From Congeria kusceri (lineage: Eukaryota > Mollusca > Bivalvia > Myida > Dreissenidae), in contig CM051029.1 of the NCBI GenBank assembly GCA_027627225.1, forward strand, positions 18,361,656 to 18,425,655: a stretch of 64,000 nucleotides of DNA, read 5' to 3'. Shown here piece after piece: positions 36,315 to 46,231 of the stretch. The notes below the pieces were generated by a model. It had not been told where the DNA came from, searched no databases, and was given only the letters and a program-made list of their open reading frames with translations. The position numbers and the translations under genes are program-made. How positions within the stretch are numbered: position 1 is the stretch's first letter; the number at the start of each line of letters is the position of its first letter.

Positions 36315-37684
36315 ATCACCTTTTCTTTCATTGAATACTATCCCAAGAACGCTCACGTAAAAACACGGTTCCTCGTGTTTTTAAACCTCTATCGATACAG
36401 TGCTTTTCTTTACCCCTGTGTGTACGATTTTTGTACTGCATTCGAAACTATGTTGATTTTGCAAATCAAGACATTTTGATCAACATAAATGAGTTGATAT
36501 AATCACGTACATTCATTAACACGGTTTCAGTTATGAAACTATAACGCACAAAATAGACAAATAAAATTAATAAACGTGATTTACAAAAATGTTGCTTATT
36601 AAACAGTATGTATAATTTTGAAAAACATATATATAAATAATAATGTAATAAGCGATTTTTATATTACTTAAATCTGATCAAGAAATCCTTTTAGCAATAC
36701 AAATACACACTTCAACAATTGAACAGGCATAAAGCTTTATAACATATTATACATGTATTAATATATTGCAGTTTCACCGACTATTGCTTTTAAAACTTGT
36801 ACTCTATAATATGTTTTATGTTGTGTTTTGTTCATTTAAATGTTAGTTTTTGTTCTGCGCATACTTAAAAACTCTATTTAAGATTTAAAACATGCCTGTA
36901 ACTCGTATAGCAGTTTTTCACAGACTATTGATTTTAAACTTGTATTCTATAATATGTCTTATGTTGTATTTTGTTCATTTAAATGCTAGCTTTTATTATG
37001 CGCATACTTAAAAAATCCTTTCAACATTTAAAACATGCCTGTAACTGTACAGCAGTTTCACAGACTATTGCCTTTAAACTTGTACTCTGTAATATGTCTT
37101 ATGTTGTATTTTGTTCATTAACATGTTAATTTTTGTCCTATGCATACTAGAGTAACTAAAAAAACTTTAAACTTGTACTCTGTAATATGTCTTATGTTGT
37201 ATTTTGTTCACTAACATGTTAATTTTTGTCCTATGCATACTAGAGTAACTAAAAAAAACTCCATTTAACACTAAAACGTTATTTATCCATCTACATAATG
37301 TAGATAATTAAAAATCCTTCTTCGTGAATAAAAAAAAAAATGTAGTGACTAAAATGTAAAAAAAGAAGGAGGATAAATTAATGGTAGTTAAAATACAACA
37401 TATTCTTAGATGCATCATCTGCGTTTTTTGTCAAATTTCGTTTTTTCGACACTTAACTGACAAAAACTCATACAATATTGATATCTATATTGTAAGTCGC
37501 ATAAAGTAATAAATAAAACACCTCATCATAAAACCTACCTTTTTAAGATTCCTTAATAGCATACAGAACACATGACTAACACAGATAACCATACTATTCA
37601 AATATCAGTTGACATAAAAACATATTCAAACTTGATTCAAAATATATGTAATATATGTAATAACATGGGCTATCCAACACATAA
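36315..37684 (+). other. LINE inter-ORF region
   Basis: 1.37 kb without a frame, unusually long for an L1-like element. It contains a 142-bp tandem repeat (36768-37262) and AT-rich sequence. Nothing identifies it as an internal promoter or IRES, but its size raises the question of how ORF2 is translated. Confidence 0.6.
36768..37262 (+). repeat. 142-bp tandem repeat in the LINE inter-ORF region, ~3.5 units
   Basis: Units start at 36768, 36910 and 37052 (GCAGTTTCAC.GACTATTG), and a shorter fourth begins near 37159. Each contains TAATATGTCTTATGTTGTAT and TTTTGTTCATT. Divergence increases to the left. Confidence 0.85.
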
Positions 37685-38065
37685 ATGGAAACCATAATAT
37701 TAACGTTGAACGTGAGAGGTTTAGGAAACAAAGATAAAAGAATGCAAGTGTTTGAATGGCTAAAAGGTCTAAATTACTCGATATTCATGTTACAATAAAC
37801 ACATTTAACGAGATCTAATTTTGAACAATGGAAACATGACTGGCCTGGTCGATTTGTTTATAGTGGATGTAAGTAAAATAGTGAAGGTGTAGGGATATTT
37901 TTACATCCAAATAGTGACCTGGAACTATCGAACTTCACTGAAATTATTATTGGAAGGTTAATAGCAGTAGACATTAAAATTCAAGATATTAACATCACAC
38001 TTATTAACATTTACGGATCAAATACAGATGACACATATATTGTCCAAAAACTAAATAACTATTTA
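37685..38065 (+). pseudogene. LINE ORF2 N-terminal endonuclease part with two in-frame TAA codons
   Basis: From ATG 37685 the frame is continuous with the ORF2 frame at 38066 and encodes TIILTLNVRGLGNKDKR at the start, then YSIFMLQ followed by TAA (37796-37798), then a further TAA (37874-37876) before GVGIFLHPNSDLELSN. LNVRGLG and LQ(x)TH are N-terminal APE-endonuclease motifs. The first stop falls exactly where the family has the catalytic Glu of the QE motif. There is no frameshift, so these are two point changes in an otherwise intact ORF of 1,259 codons. Confidence 0.85.
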
Positions 38066-41000
38066 TTGTCAAACGATGATAAAAATTTTATTATAGGCGG
38101 CGATTTTAATACCACCTTAACAGGATTTGACAAGAAAAACGGTAATTTTAATACTCATACTAAATGCAGAAAAGTTCTAACTGAATTAATGGCCACCAAT
38201 GAACTAAGTGACATCTGGAGAATTAAACATCCAGACAAAAACCAATTCACATGGCATTCAAACTGTAAATTACATATATTCTGTAGGCTTGACTTTTTTT
38301 TAATATCGAATAGCTTATGTAATCTTATATCAAAATGTAACATTAAACCTGGATATAAAACGGATCACTCTCTTGTACAGTTAAATATAGATAATTTACT
38401 TTTAGGAAAAGGAAGAGGATACTTCAAAATTAATAATTCCATTTTACTAGATGTTGAATACCAAAAAAAAATCAAACAAAGTATCAATGACATAACAAAT
38501 TTAAATAAAGAATGTAATCCAAACACAATGTGGGAACTAATTAAGAGTACAATTCGGAATGAAACGATAATATACTGTTCAATGAAAAATAAAAAATCGA
38601 AAAAGGAAGAAGAAATCTTAATTGCAGAAATTAAAACACTAGAACAAAATTTAATAAACTGTAACTCTGCTGACTTGACGGAAAATATAACACACAAAAT
38701 AAAAAATTTACAACAAGAACTGGAACAAATATATGACAAGAAGATTAATGGATATATTTTAAGATCAAAAGCTATTCAGGTCGAAGGAAATGAAAAGAAT
38801 TCAACATATTTTGCCAACCTAGAAAAACGGAAAGCTGAAAAAAAAACTATTCATAAGCTGATTGTAGATAACATTGTATTAAAAGATAAAGACAGAATAT
38901 TAGAAGCAGAAGCAAATTATTACGAATCCCTATATAAAAAAAATCATATTGAAGAATACGTTTCGGATTTTTTTAAAGTACCTATAAATAAACTAAGTGA
39001 AGAAAACAAATTGAAATGTGAAGGAAAACTTACTGATTATGAATGTGGATGTGCATTATTAGAAATGGCGAATAGTAAAAGCCCAGGCTCTGACGGACTT
39101 ACTGTTGAATTTTATAAAATATTTTGGCCAACATTAAAAGAATACTATATAAAATCAATAAATTATTCTTTTGACAATGGTGAATTAACTGCTCTACAAA
39201 AACAGGGTATCATTACACTTATTCCAAAGTCTGATAAAAACTTGGATGACATTTCAAATTGGCGACCAATTAGTTTATTAAATATCGATTACAAAATTGC
39301 AACTAAGTCTATAGCTAACCGTTTGAAAAAAGTATTGAATCAAATAATTAGTTATGACCAAACAGGTTTCATGAAAGACAGATATATAGGTGAAAATGTT
39401 AGATTAATATTCGATGTAATTGAATATCTTGAAACTAATAATAAACCTGGACTTTTATTCTTTGCAGACTTCGAAAAGGCATTTGATAGCTTAAATCATT
39501 CATTTATTATAAATTGTCTTAAACACTTCAATTTTGGACCACAGCTAATTAAGTGGATAAAAGTAGTTTACAATGATATAAATAGTATCATTATAAACAA
39601 TGGCAATCTTTCTAGAAGTTTTAAAGTAGAAAAAGGTGTTCGGCAAGGCTGTCCACTATCGTCCTCCTTATTTATTTTATGTTTAGAAATACTATCAAAT
39701 TATATAAATGCAAATACAATTATTAAAGGAATAAAAATCAATGAACAAGAAATTAAGCAAACCCTTTTTGCAGACGATGCAACTTTTTTCAATGATGGCT
39801 CAGCAAAATCCTTTGAAACACTAGTGGAAAATCTTCAAAACTTTAGAAAAATATCAGGACTAAACCTCAACTCATCAAAATCTACAGTAATGAGAATTGG
39901 ATCTTTGAAAAACTCAAAATTTGAATATTGTACAGAAAATAAATTTATTTGGACATCTGATGGGGCTAAAACGTTAGGAATAAATTTTTACAATCAACAC
40001 AAACTTAACATTGAAAAAAACTTAATGCCAAAAATTAAGGAATTTGAAGCCTGCTTAAAACAATGGCAACATCGAAAACTCACTTTAATGGGAAAGGTTA
40101 CTGTTATAAAAACATTTGCATTACCAAAGTTAATATATCCATTTTCAGTTCTTCCAAATCCAACAAAGCAAGTAATAGATGGATTAACAACAACGATGTT
40201 TAAATTTATTTGGGATGAAAAACCCGACAGAATTAAAAGAAAACGATTATTTCAACCTTATGAAAATGGAGGCCTAAAGCTTACAGACATTACTTATTTT
40301 TTGAACGCCATTAAAGCGGGCTGGGTTAAACGATTCCTAGATAAAAACAATCATGGCAAATGGAAACTCCTGCTACAAGAAAAACTTAAAAATGTTGGTA
40401 CCAATATTATATTTGAAAGTAACTTAGATGAAACTATAATACAAAACGTAAGTAAAGAAAATTTATTTTTGAAAGATATGCTTACCGCATGGCAAAATAT
40501 CAAGAACCAACATAATAGTTCACAAAGAAGTATTCCTATATGTAAACATGTCATATGGAACAACAAAGATATCAAAATCAATAACAAATCCATCTTTCTG
40601 GTAAACTGGTATAACAATGGTATAAAAACAATCGGACATTTATACAATTATCAAAGAAATACATATTATACGTTTAGTGAAATGCAGGACTTATATAACA
40701 TAAACCCAAATGAATTTTTAAATCATTATTCACTATTATCCGCGATTCCAAACGAATATAAAATAACACTGCATACACAAGGGATTAACACATTTACAAC
40801 GTCAGAAAAAACTTTTGTTAATGTGATAGAGAATACCAAACAAGTAAACAAAACACTTTATAATATACAACAACAATCACAAAATACAAAAGATAATAGT
40901 ACTGAAATGAAATGGAAAAAACAATTGAATCTAAAAGAAAATACCGACTGGAGAATAATATATACAATTCCATTTAAGTCAACAATTGATACATATATGC

Positions 41001-41464
41001 GTAATTTTCAATATAAGTTCTTATATAGAATAGTACCAACAAATAAATTTTTAACAAAATGCGGATTGAAAGCGTGTAGTTTGTGTGAGTTTTGCCAATC
41101 AAATATTGAAACAATTGACCACCTATTTTGGGAATGCACTTACACTCAAGAATTATGGACAAAACTGCAATACTTCTTGAAAGACATGAATATTAAAATA
41201 AAATTAAACAAAGAAATTGCCTTTCTTGGCATTATCGACAAAAAAGTATACAGCGATGTTTTGAATTTTATACTAATTTTAATGAAAATATTTATATTTA
41301 ACATGAAAAATAAAAAATGCATCCCAAACTTCAACATTTTTCTTAATTATCTTAAGATAAAAATACAGACAGAAGCAGAAATTGCCCTAATTAAAAACAA
41401 ATATGCAAAACATAATCAAAAATGGATCCACTTCATACCATATTTTTCAACCAATACTACTTAG
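38066..41464 (+). CDS. LINE ORF2: endonuclease C-part, reverse transcriptase, CCHC-like C-terminus
   Basis: 1,132 open codons; the start at 38066 is only the first Met after the upstream stops, and the true start is 37685. Endonuclease motifs: GGDFN (11-15), RLDFFLI (74-80) and TDHSLV with catalytic D100/H101. Reverse transcriptase: SPGSDG (339-344), QGIITLIPK (380-388), FADFEKAFD with D468 (466-474), RQGCPLS (526-532) and FADD (568-571), so all three catalytic Asp are present. Near the C-terminus C1004, C1007, C1010, H1019 and C1024 form the zf-RVT-type motif. The protein would nick target DNA and reverse-transcribe element RNA from the nick. RT looks functional; the complete protein is blocked by the upstream stops. 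No frameshift over 3.4 kb suggests recent insertion. Confidence 0.9.
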   Translation: MSNDDKNFIIGGDFNTTLTGFDKKNGNFNTHTKCRKVLTELMATNELSDIWRIKHPDKNQFTWHSNCKLHIFCRLDFFLISNSLCNLISKCNIKPGYKTDHSLVQLNIDNLLLGKGRGYFKINNSILLDVEYQKKIKQSINDITNLNKECNPNTMWELIKSTIRNETIIYCSMKNKKSKKEEEILIAEIKTLEQNLINCNSADLTENITHKIKNLQQELEQIYDKKINGYILRSKAIQVEGNEKNSTYFANLEKRKAEKKTIHKLIVDNIVLKDKDRILEAEANYYESLYKKNHIEEYVSDFFKVPINKLSEENKLKCEGKLTDYECGCALLEMANSKSPGSDGLTVEFYKIFWPTLKEYYIKSINYSFDNGELTALQKQGIITLIPKSDKNLDDISNWRPISLLNIDYKIATKSIANRLKKVLNQIISYDQTGFMKDRYIGENVRLIFDVIEYLETNNKPGLLFFADFEKAFDSLNHSFIINCLKHFNFGPQLIKWIKVVYNDINSIIINNGNLSRSFKVEKGVRQGCPLSSSLFILCLEILSNYINANTIIKGIKINEQEIKQTLFADDATFFNDGSAKSFETLVENLQNFRKISGLNLNSSKSTVMRIGSLKNSKFEYCTENKFIWTSDGAKTLGINFYNQHKLNIEKNLMPKIKEFEACLKQWQHRKLTLMGKVTVIKTFALPKLIYPFSVLPNPTKQVIDGLTTTMFKFIWDEKPDRIKRKRLFQPYENGGLKLTDITYFLNAIKAGWVKRFLDKNNHGKWKLLLQEKLKNVGTNIIFESNLDETIIQNVSKENLFLKDMLTAWQNIKNQHNSSQRSIPICKHVIWNNKDIKINNKSIFLVNWYNNGIKTIGHLYNYQRNTYYTFSEMQDLYNINPNEFLNHYSLLSAIPNEYKITLHTQGINTFTTSEKTFVNVIENTKQVNKTLYNIQQQSQNTKDNSTEMKWKKQLNLKENTDWRIIYTIPFKSTIDTYMRNFQYKFLYRIVPTNKFLTKCGLKACSLCEFCQSNIETIDHLFWECTYTQELWTKLQYFLKDMNIKIKLNKEIAFLGIIDKKVYSDVLNFILILMKIFIFNMKNKKCIPNFNIFLNYLKIKIQTEAEIALIKNKYAKHNQKWIHFIPYFSTNTT

Positions 41465-42001
41465 GCTCTTCTCATTGAATACATATTATGTTAAATAAAG
41501 TGCCCATGCTCTGAACAATATAAACTTTTTTATGTTTAAAACGTCAACAAAACGTAGAACTTAGAAATCTCTTATATGCATTTAAAATGTTTAAAAATGT
41601 TATGTTAGTTTTCATGAACCTTTAACACACACTGTGTATTGTGTGTATGTGTACGTGCGTGCGTGTGTGTGTGTGTGTTTTTGTGTGTGTGTCTCTCTGT
41701 CTGTCTGTCCGCGAGTGTGTATGCATATTTTGTTTTTGTATAAAATGAATTAATTCTGACAATATATGTTGTATGTGTGTAAATTACTATGTATAAAATG
41801 AATTAATTCTGACAATATATGTTGTATGTGTGTCAACTATTATGTATGATTGAATTATAATGTAATTTATATACTTATGCACCGCTCAAAAATTCTGAAT
41901 GAATGTGTCATATATGTTATATTACCCATGTTTTATGTATACAAATATAACTGGTATCAATGTAAATGTCAAACATGGTAAAATAAATGAGAAAAAAAAA
42001 A
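41465..42001 (+). other. LINE 3' UTR and poly-A
   Basis: Holds a GT-rich microsatellite (41650-41730), a 53-bp direct duplication (GTATAAAATGAATTAATTCT at 41738 and 41791), AATAAA near 41982 and poly-A at 41992-42001 adjoining the TSD. Confidence 0.8.
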
Positions 42002-43312
42002 GGTTATGATTCTTTGCTTTTGGTGTGCAGGTTATGATTGCTTGCTTTGGGTATGCAGGTTATGATTGCTTGCTTTGGGTATGCAGGTTATGATTGCTTG
42101 CTTTGGGTATGCAGGTTATGATTGCTTGCTTTGGGTATGCAGGTTATGATTCCTTGCTTTGGGTATGTAGGTTATGATTGCTTGCTTTGGGTATGTAGGT
42201 TATGATTGCTTGCTTTTGGTATGCAGGTTATGATTGCTTGCTTTTGGTATGCAGGTTATGATTCCTTGCTTTTGGTATGCAGGTTATGATTGCTTGCTTT
42301 TGGTATTCAGGGTATGATTCCTTGCTTTTGGTATACAGGTTATGATTGCTTGCTTTTGGTATGCAGGTTATGATTCCTTGCTTTTGGTAAGCAGGTTATG
42401 ATTCCTTGATTTTGGTATGCAGGTTATGATTCCTGGCTTTGGGTATGCAGGTTATGATTCCTTGCTTTGGGTACGCAGGTTATGATTCCTTGCTTTTGGT
42501 ATGCAGGTTATGATTCCTTGCTTTTGGTATGCAGGTTATGATTCCTTGCTTTGGGTACGCAGGTTATGATTTCTTGCTTTTGGTATGCAGGTTATGATTG
42601 CTTGCTTTGGGTATGCAGGTCATGATTCCTTGCTTTTGGTATGCAGGGTATGATTCCTTGCTTTGGGTATACAGGTTATGATTGCTTGCTTTTGGTATGC
42701 AGGTTATGATTCCTTGCTTTTGGTAAGCAGGTTATGATTCCTTGCTTTTGGTATGCAGGTTATGATTTCTTGCTTTTGGTATGCAGGTTATGATTCCTGG
42801 CTTTGGGTACGCAGGTTATGATTCCTTGCTTTTGGTATGCAGGTTATGATTCCTTGCTGTTGGTATGCAGGTTATGATTCCTTGCTTTTGGTAAGCAGGT
42901 TATGATTCCTTGATTTTGGTATGCAGGTTATGATTCTTTGCTTTGGGTACGCAGGTTATGATTCCTTGCTTTGGGTATGCAGGTTATGATTCTTTGCTTT
43001 TGGTATGCAGGTTATGATTCTTTGCTTTTGGTATGCAGGTTATGATTCTTTGCTTTTGGTATGCAGGTTATGATTCCTTTCTTTTGGTATGCAGGTTATG
43101 ATTCCTTTCTTTTGGTATGCAGGTTATGATTCCTTTCTTTTGGTATGCAGGTTATGATTCCTTGCTTTTGGTGTGCAGGTTATGATTCCCTGCTTTTCAT
43201 ATGCAGGTTATGATTCCTTGCTTTTGGTATGCAGGTTATGATTCCTTGCTTTTGGTGTGCAGGTTATGATTCCTTGCTTTTGGTATGCAGGTTATGATTC
43301 CTTGCTTTTGAG
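42002..43312. repeat. 28-bp minisatellite, right part (~47 units)
   Basis: Starts with the second TSD copy and continues in exact register with 33914 onward (offset 8088) for over 500 bp, including the TGTAGG, TATTCAGGG and TAAGCAGG variants. It then diverges into other units. It ends in CTTGCTTTTGAGAAATTGAC, the inverse of the LINE codons for SQKQ-type residues just upstream of the RT motif. Confidence 0.95.
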
Positions 43313-43736
43313 AAATTGACAAAAATCCTGAGGTAAAAGCATAGTTCAGACTTCTTAAAATGAAAAACTAAAGATCTTTCAAGAAAACTTAAAAAAGTAT
43401 ATTGTGAAACAATCTGAACCTGGGCTTTTGTCATGCTTCATATCTTTTAAAGTAGTTGAGATTTCTTCTTTGTCAACAAGCCCTCTAATGTTTGAGATTG
43501 GTCATTACTTAATTTTACTCTTTGTATTCTGTCAAGATAATCAAAAATATCAGTATTATAATTATTTTCATTTCTAGCCTGTGTGTATAAAGTCTTATAA
43601 TATTTGGCAGCTTCTATTAAAATATATTTTTGGTCATATATATTTTCACCATCATTATTTACAATATAAGGTATTGTTTTACTAGATGAATGTTGCTTTT
43701 CCAAATAGCAAAAGTATTTTGTGGGTTTTTCACCAT
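43313..43736 (-). pseudogene. LINE remnant: pre-RT and RT start
   Basis: On minus: EKPTKYFCYLEKQHSSSKTI, then EAAKYYKTLYT and KLSNDQSQTLEGLL, then after a shift KDMKHDKSPGSD followed by degraded F.FFK and FLSISQK-like residues that run straight into the 28-bp array. The near-intact LINE has the equivalent EANYYESLYKK and NSKSPGSDG. One frameshift near 43465. It joins in order with 33002-33423, on the other side of the arrays. Confidence 0.8.
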
Positions 43737-44098
43737 CATTGATCCATTTGGCTCGTCTTTATCTTATAAATGACCCTTTCACATTGATCCATTTGGCTCG
43801 TCTTGATCTTATAAATGACCCTTTCACATTGATCCATTTGGCTCGTCTTGATCTTATAAATGACCCTTTCACATTGATCCATTTGGCTCATCTTGATCTT
43901 ATAAATGACCCTTTCACATTGATCCATTTAGCTCGTCTTGATCTTATAAATGATCCTTTCACATTGATCCATTTGGCTCGTCTTGATCTTATAAATGACC
44001 CTTTCACATTGATCCATTTGGCTCATCTTGATCTTATAAATGACCCTTTCACATTGATCCATGTGGCTCGTCTTGATCATATAAATGACCCTTTCATT
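43737..44098. repeat. 45-bp minisatellite, 8 units, derived from LINE linker codons
   Basis: Eight units with core CATTGATCCATTTGGCTCGT. On minus each unit encodes 15 residues, KGSFIRSRRAKWINV, the linker segment of the LINE that then continues NDGEKPTKYF. The expansion is in frame. The plus-strand open frame over 43721-44266 (LIHLARLDLINDPFT repeats) is its antisense shadow. Confidence 0.92.
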
Positions 44099-44372
44099 TT
44101 TAAATCACGCATATCTGAGAGTTATTGCCGTAATAAATTAAGCTCTTCAATATTTGTTTCGTTAGTATTTGTTTGTAGTTTGTTCAAATTCTTTTTACAA
44201 GAAAATCTTCTTCATCCTTCTTCTTTTTGGATTTGTAAGATGAAAATGAGATTGTTTTGCCTCTGATTTCCATTAGCAGGGTTTCTAAAAATAATTGGTC
44301 ATTAATAGTAAATGGAATCATGTTATTATCAATAGTATATAATGATTCAGTGTTGTATATGGGTAATCAATA
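44099..44372 (-). pseudogene. LINE remnant: linker between endonuclease and RT
   Basis: On minus: NNMIPFTINDQLFLETLLME, SYKSKKKKDEEDFLVKR and, after a shift, TNTNETNIEELNLLRQ and MRDLKMKG leading into the 45-bp array. Charged, as expected for the segment before RT. The family X insertion lies immediately upstream (44379). Confidence 0.7.
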
Positions 44373-45850
44373 TTGTTTTTCGGCTTAGCTGTCTAAGATC
44401 ACTTTTGACCTAGATTTCTTGCAATAATTATGCAGAGGGAAAATTCAATGCCAATAGAATTGGGCAAATTTTCTAATTTTAGGGAATGCAAACTTCAAAC
44501 AATGGTTTAACGTATACCAATAACTGTTGCATACTTTGGGGGATAAAAAAGTTACATAATTGTTTACATATGCGGTTAAAATGAAGTTATAAACATATCC
44601 TCGACATATACTCTAGAGCTGAGGCTAATTATGAACGTTATTTTTTCATTGTATGCCATAAACAGAATTCTATATTCATTCACGTAACAAAATAACTATT
44701 TAGATTAGCCTACATTTATATAAGCAGTACGCTCTATAAATAGCAATTGCGCAATGTTCCCATTCGTAAATCTCATTCACAGAGTTGCCGTTCCATGTAG
44801 CCCATTGATTCTAGCGAGTTCATCATATTCCAGAAACAGTAGTGTCATTCTAAAAATAGCGCGCGTAGCTAGCAACTGTTGTATAGCTGTGTTAATATAC
44901 ACGTACATGCACCAATAATCAGATAATCATAAACCTAACAATTTCAATAAATGGGGAATTTATATTTATAAACTTACTGTTAATTAGAATAAAAATTGTG
45001 GTTATGATTTATGAACGATTATTTATAATTGCATCTTCTATCAACTTCTCTAGTAGATGTTATTTAATCCGTAAAAAGATGCTACATTTTCTGTAGATAA
45101 AATGTTATGAAAGAAGATTTGGAATACGTTGAATTGTTATTCGTGTATCATGAATACACAATTTGCAATACTAATTATACACAGGAACCCTTGATATATC
45201 ATATTTGTACTGATATAATTTAAAATCGTCATAGTCTAATGAATTGTTATCTTTGCCTTATCAAAAATAAGTCTTAACATTAAAAAAATCGCTGAATGTT
45301 CCCTGACTATTGCTTTTTATTGGGATACACAGTATAAATGCTTATTTGACTTCAAATCATTATTATATTAGATAACTAAATTGAACTGTATATTACCGGT
45401 ACTTTAAATAACTATATAGACTAGTCTGATACATAATAATTTTAATTTATTCCCGAAATTATTTTCTTACATTGTTAATTTGTTAAATTTTCTTGACAAA
45501 TTCAGATAACAATTATGTTAACCTAAATTATTTTGGTTATTCATATATCACTGGTGGAAACATGGAGCTGTATGATTGGTTTATTCACGGCATAGATATA
45601 AATGATAATTTGATTTAATTCTTAAATTAATAAATTTATCTCAAGTTAACTTCTGGGTCCGAGAAGTTTTCTTATAGTGTCCGAAAAATCTGGGGTCCAA
45701 TAAGTCTCCTTATATTGGTGGGGACCAACAAGTCTGGGGTCTGAGAAGTCACGTAACCGATCATCTTGGCCGTCTGTTTAAGTAATTTTTAAATGACATC
45801 TCAATATTAATTTCAACGCCAATTGTCTTTTGTAAAGACATTTCTTGTTT
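44373..45850 (+). repeat. Family X, fullest copy, with 6-bp TSD
   Basis: The element spans 44379-45844: left end TTCGGCTTAGCTGTCTAAGA, right end GTAAAGACATTTC, flanked by TTGTTT (44373-44378 and 45845-45850). LINE codons on minus resume directly on both sides, so the insertion is precise. No terminal inverted repeat or open frame is evident. Other copies lie at 2097, 10036, 13785 and 15140-20200. Superfamily unknown. Confidence 0.7.
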
Positions 45851-46231
45851 AATTTCTTCTAGTTTTAATTGTATGCATTGTAGATATTCTTCATTATGTA
45901 ATAAGGTGTTAATAAACTTCCAAAGTCCTTTACCATGCTTTACTTCGAAGAGATTTAAATCTTAAGTTATTATTATTGAAAGGTCAGATTTGTAGCTTGG
46001 TTCAATATCAGACTGTCTTATATGTTGCAAAAGATTGCTAGTGACAAGGACGAAATCTAGCCTGCCTTGCTGGAGAGTGTTTGGTTTTCTCCATGTATAT
46101 TGGTTAACATCACCATTCATTAGTCTAAAAGTATCTATAAAGCTTCTATCATGTCTAACAGAAGAGAACAACTCCCTTGACTTGTTGTTATTATCCAGGT
46201 TTCTATAATTGACATAATCTACTTTAAACAC
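45851..46231 (-). pseudogene. LINE remnant: endonuclease C-part and linker
   Basis: On minus: RSFIDTFRLMNGDVNQYTW, QQGRLDFVLVTSNL and PSYKSDLSIIIT, then a stop, then NLFEVKHGKGLWKFINTLLH and QLKLEEIKQ up to the family X insert. RLDFVLV and SDxS match the APE motifs RLDFFLI and SDH; the catalytic His is replaced by Leu. The 5' end is lost at about 46230, where a sequence also found at 26690 begins. Confidence 0.85.

Larger units (their letters stand above)
34963..42001 (+). mobile_element. Near-complete L1/Tx1-like non-LTR retrotransposon
   Basis: A 7.04-kb unit with a 5' UTR (34963-35312), ORF1 (35313-36314), a long inter-ORF region, ORF2 (37685-41464, two stops near its start), a 3' UTR with AATAAA near the end and a short poly-A (41992-42001). 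A 10-bp TSD flanks it. APE endonuclease, RT and a C-terminal CCHC-like motif, together with an ORF1 carrying a coiled coil and an RRM-like region, fit the L1/Tx1 group. It lies opposite in orientation to the dead LINE whose array it entered. The 5' end starts TGCAAAATCC directly after the TSD, and the element appears not to be 5'-truncated. Confidence 0.9.

Noticed and set aside
35616..41337. Minus-strand frames inside the LINE ORFs
   Set aside because: Shadows of the AT-rich ORF1 and ORF2 coding sequence.
43721..44266. 181-codon plus frame with LIHLARLDLINDPFT repeats
   Set aside because: Antisense of the 45-bp array, whose meaningful reading is the minus-strand LINE linker.
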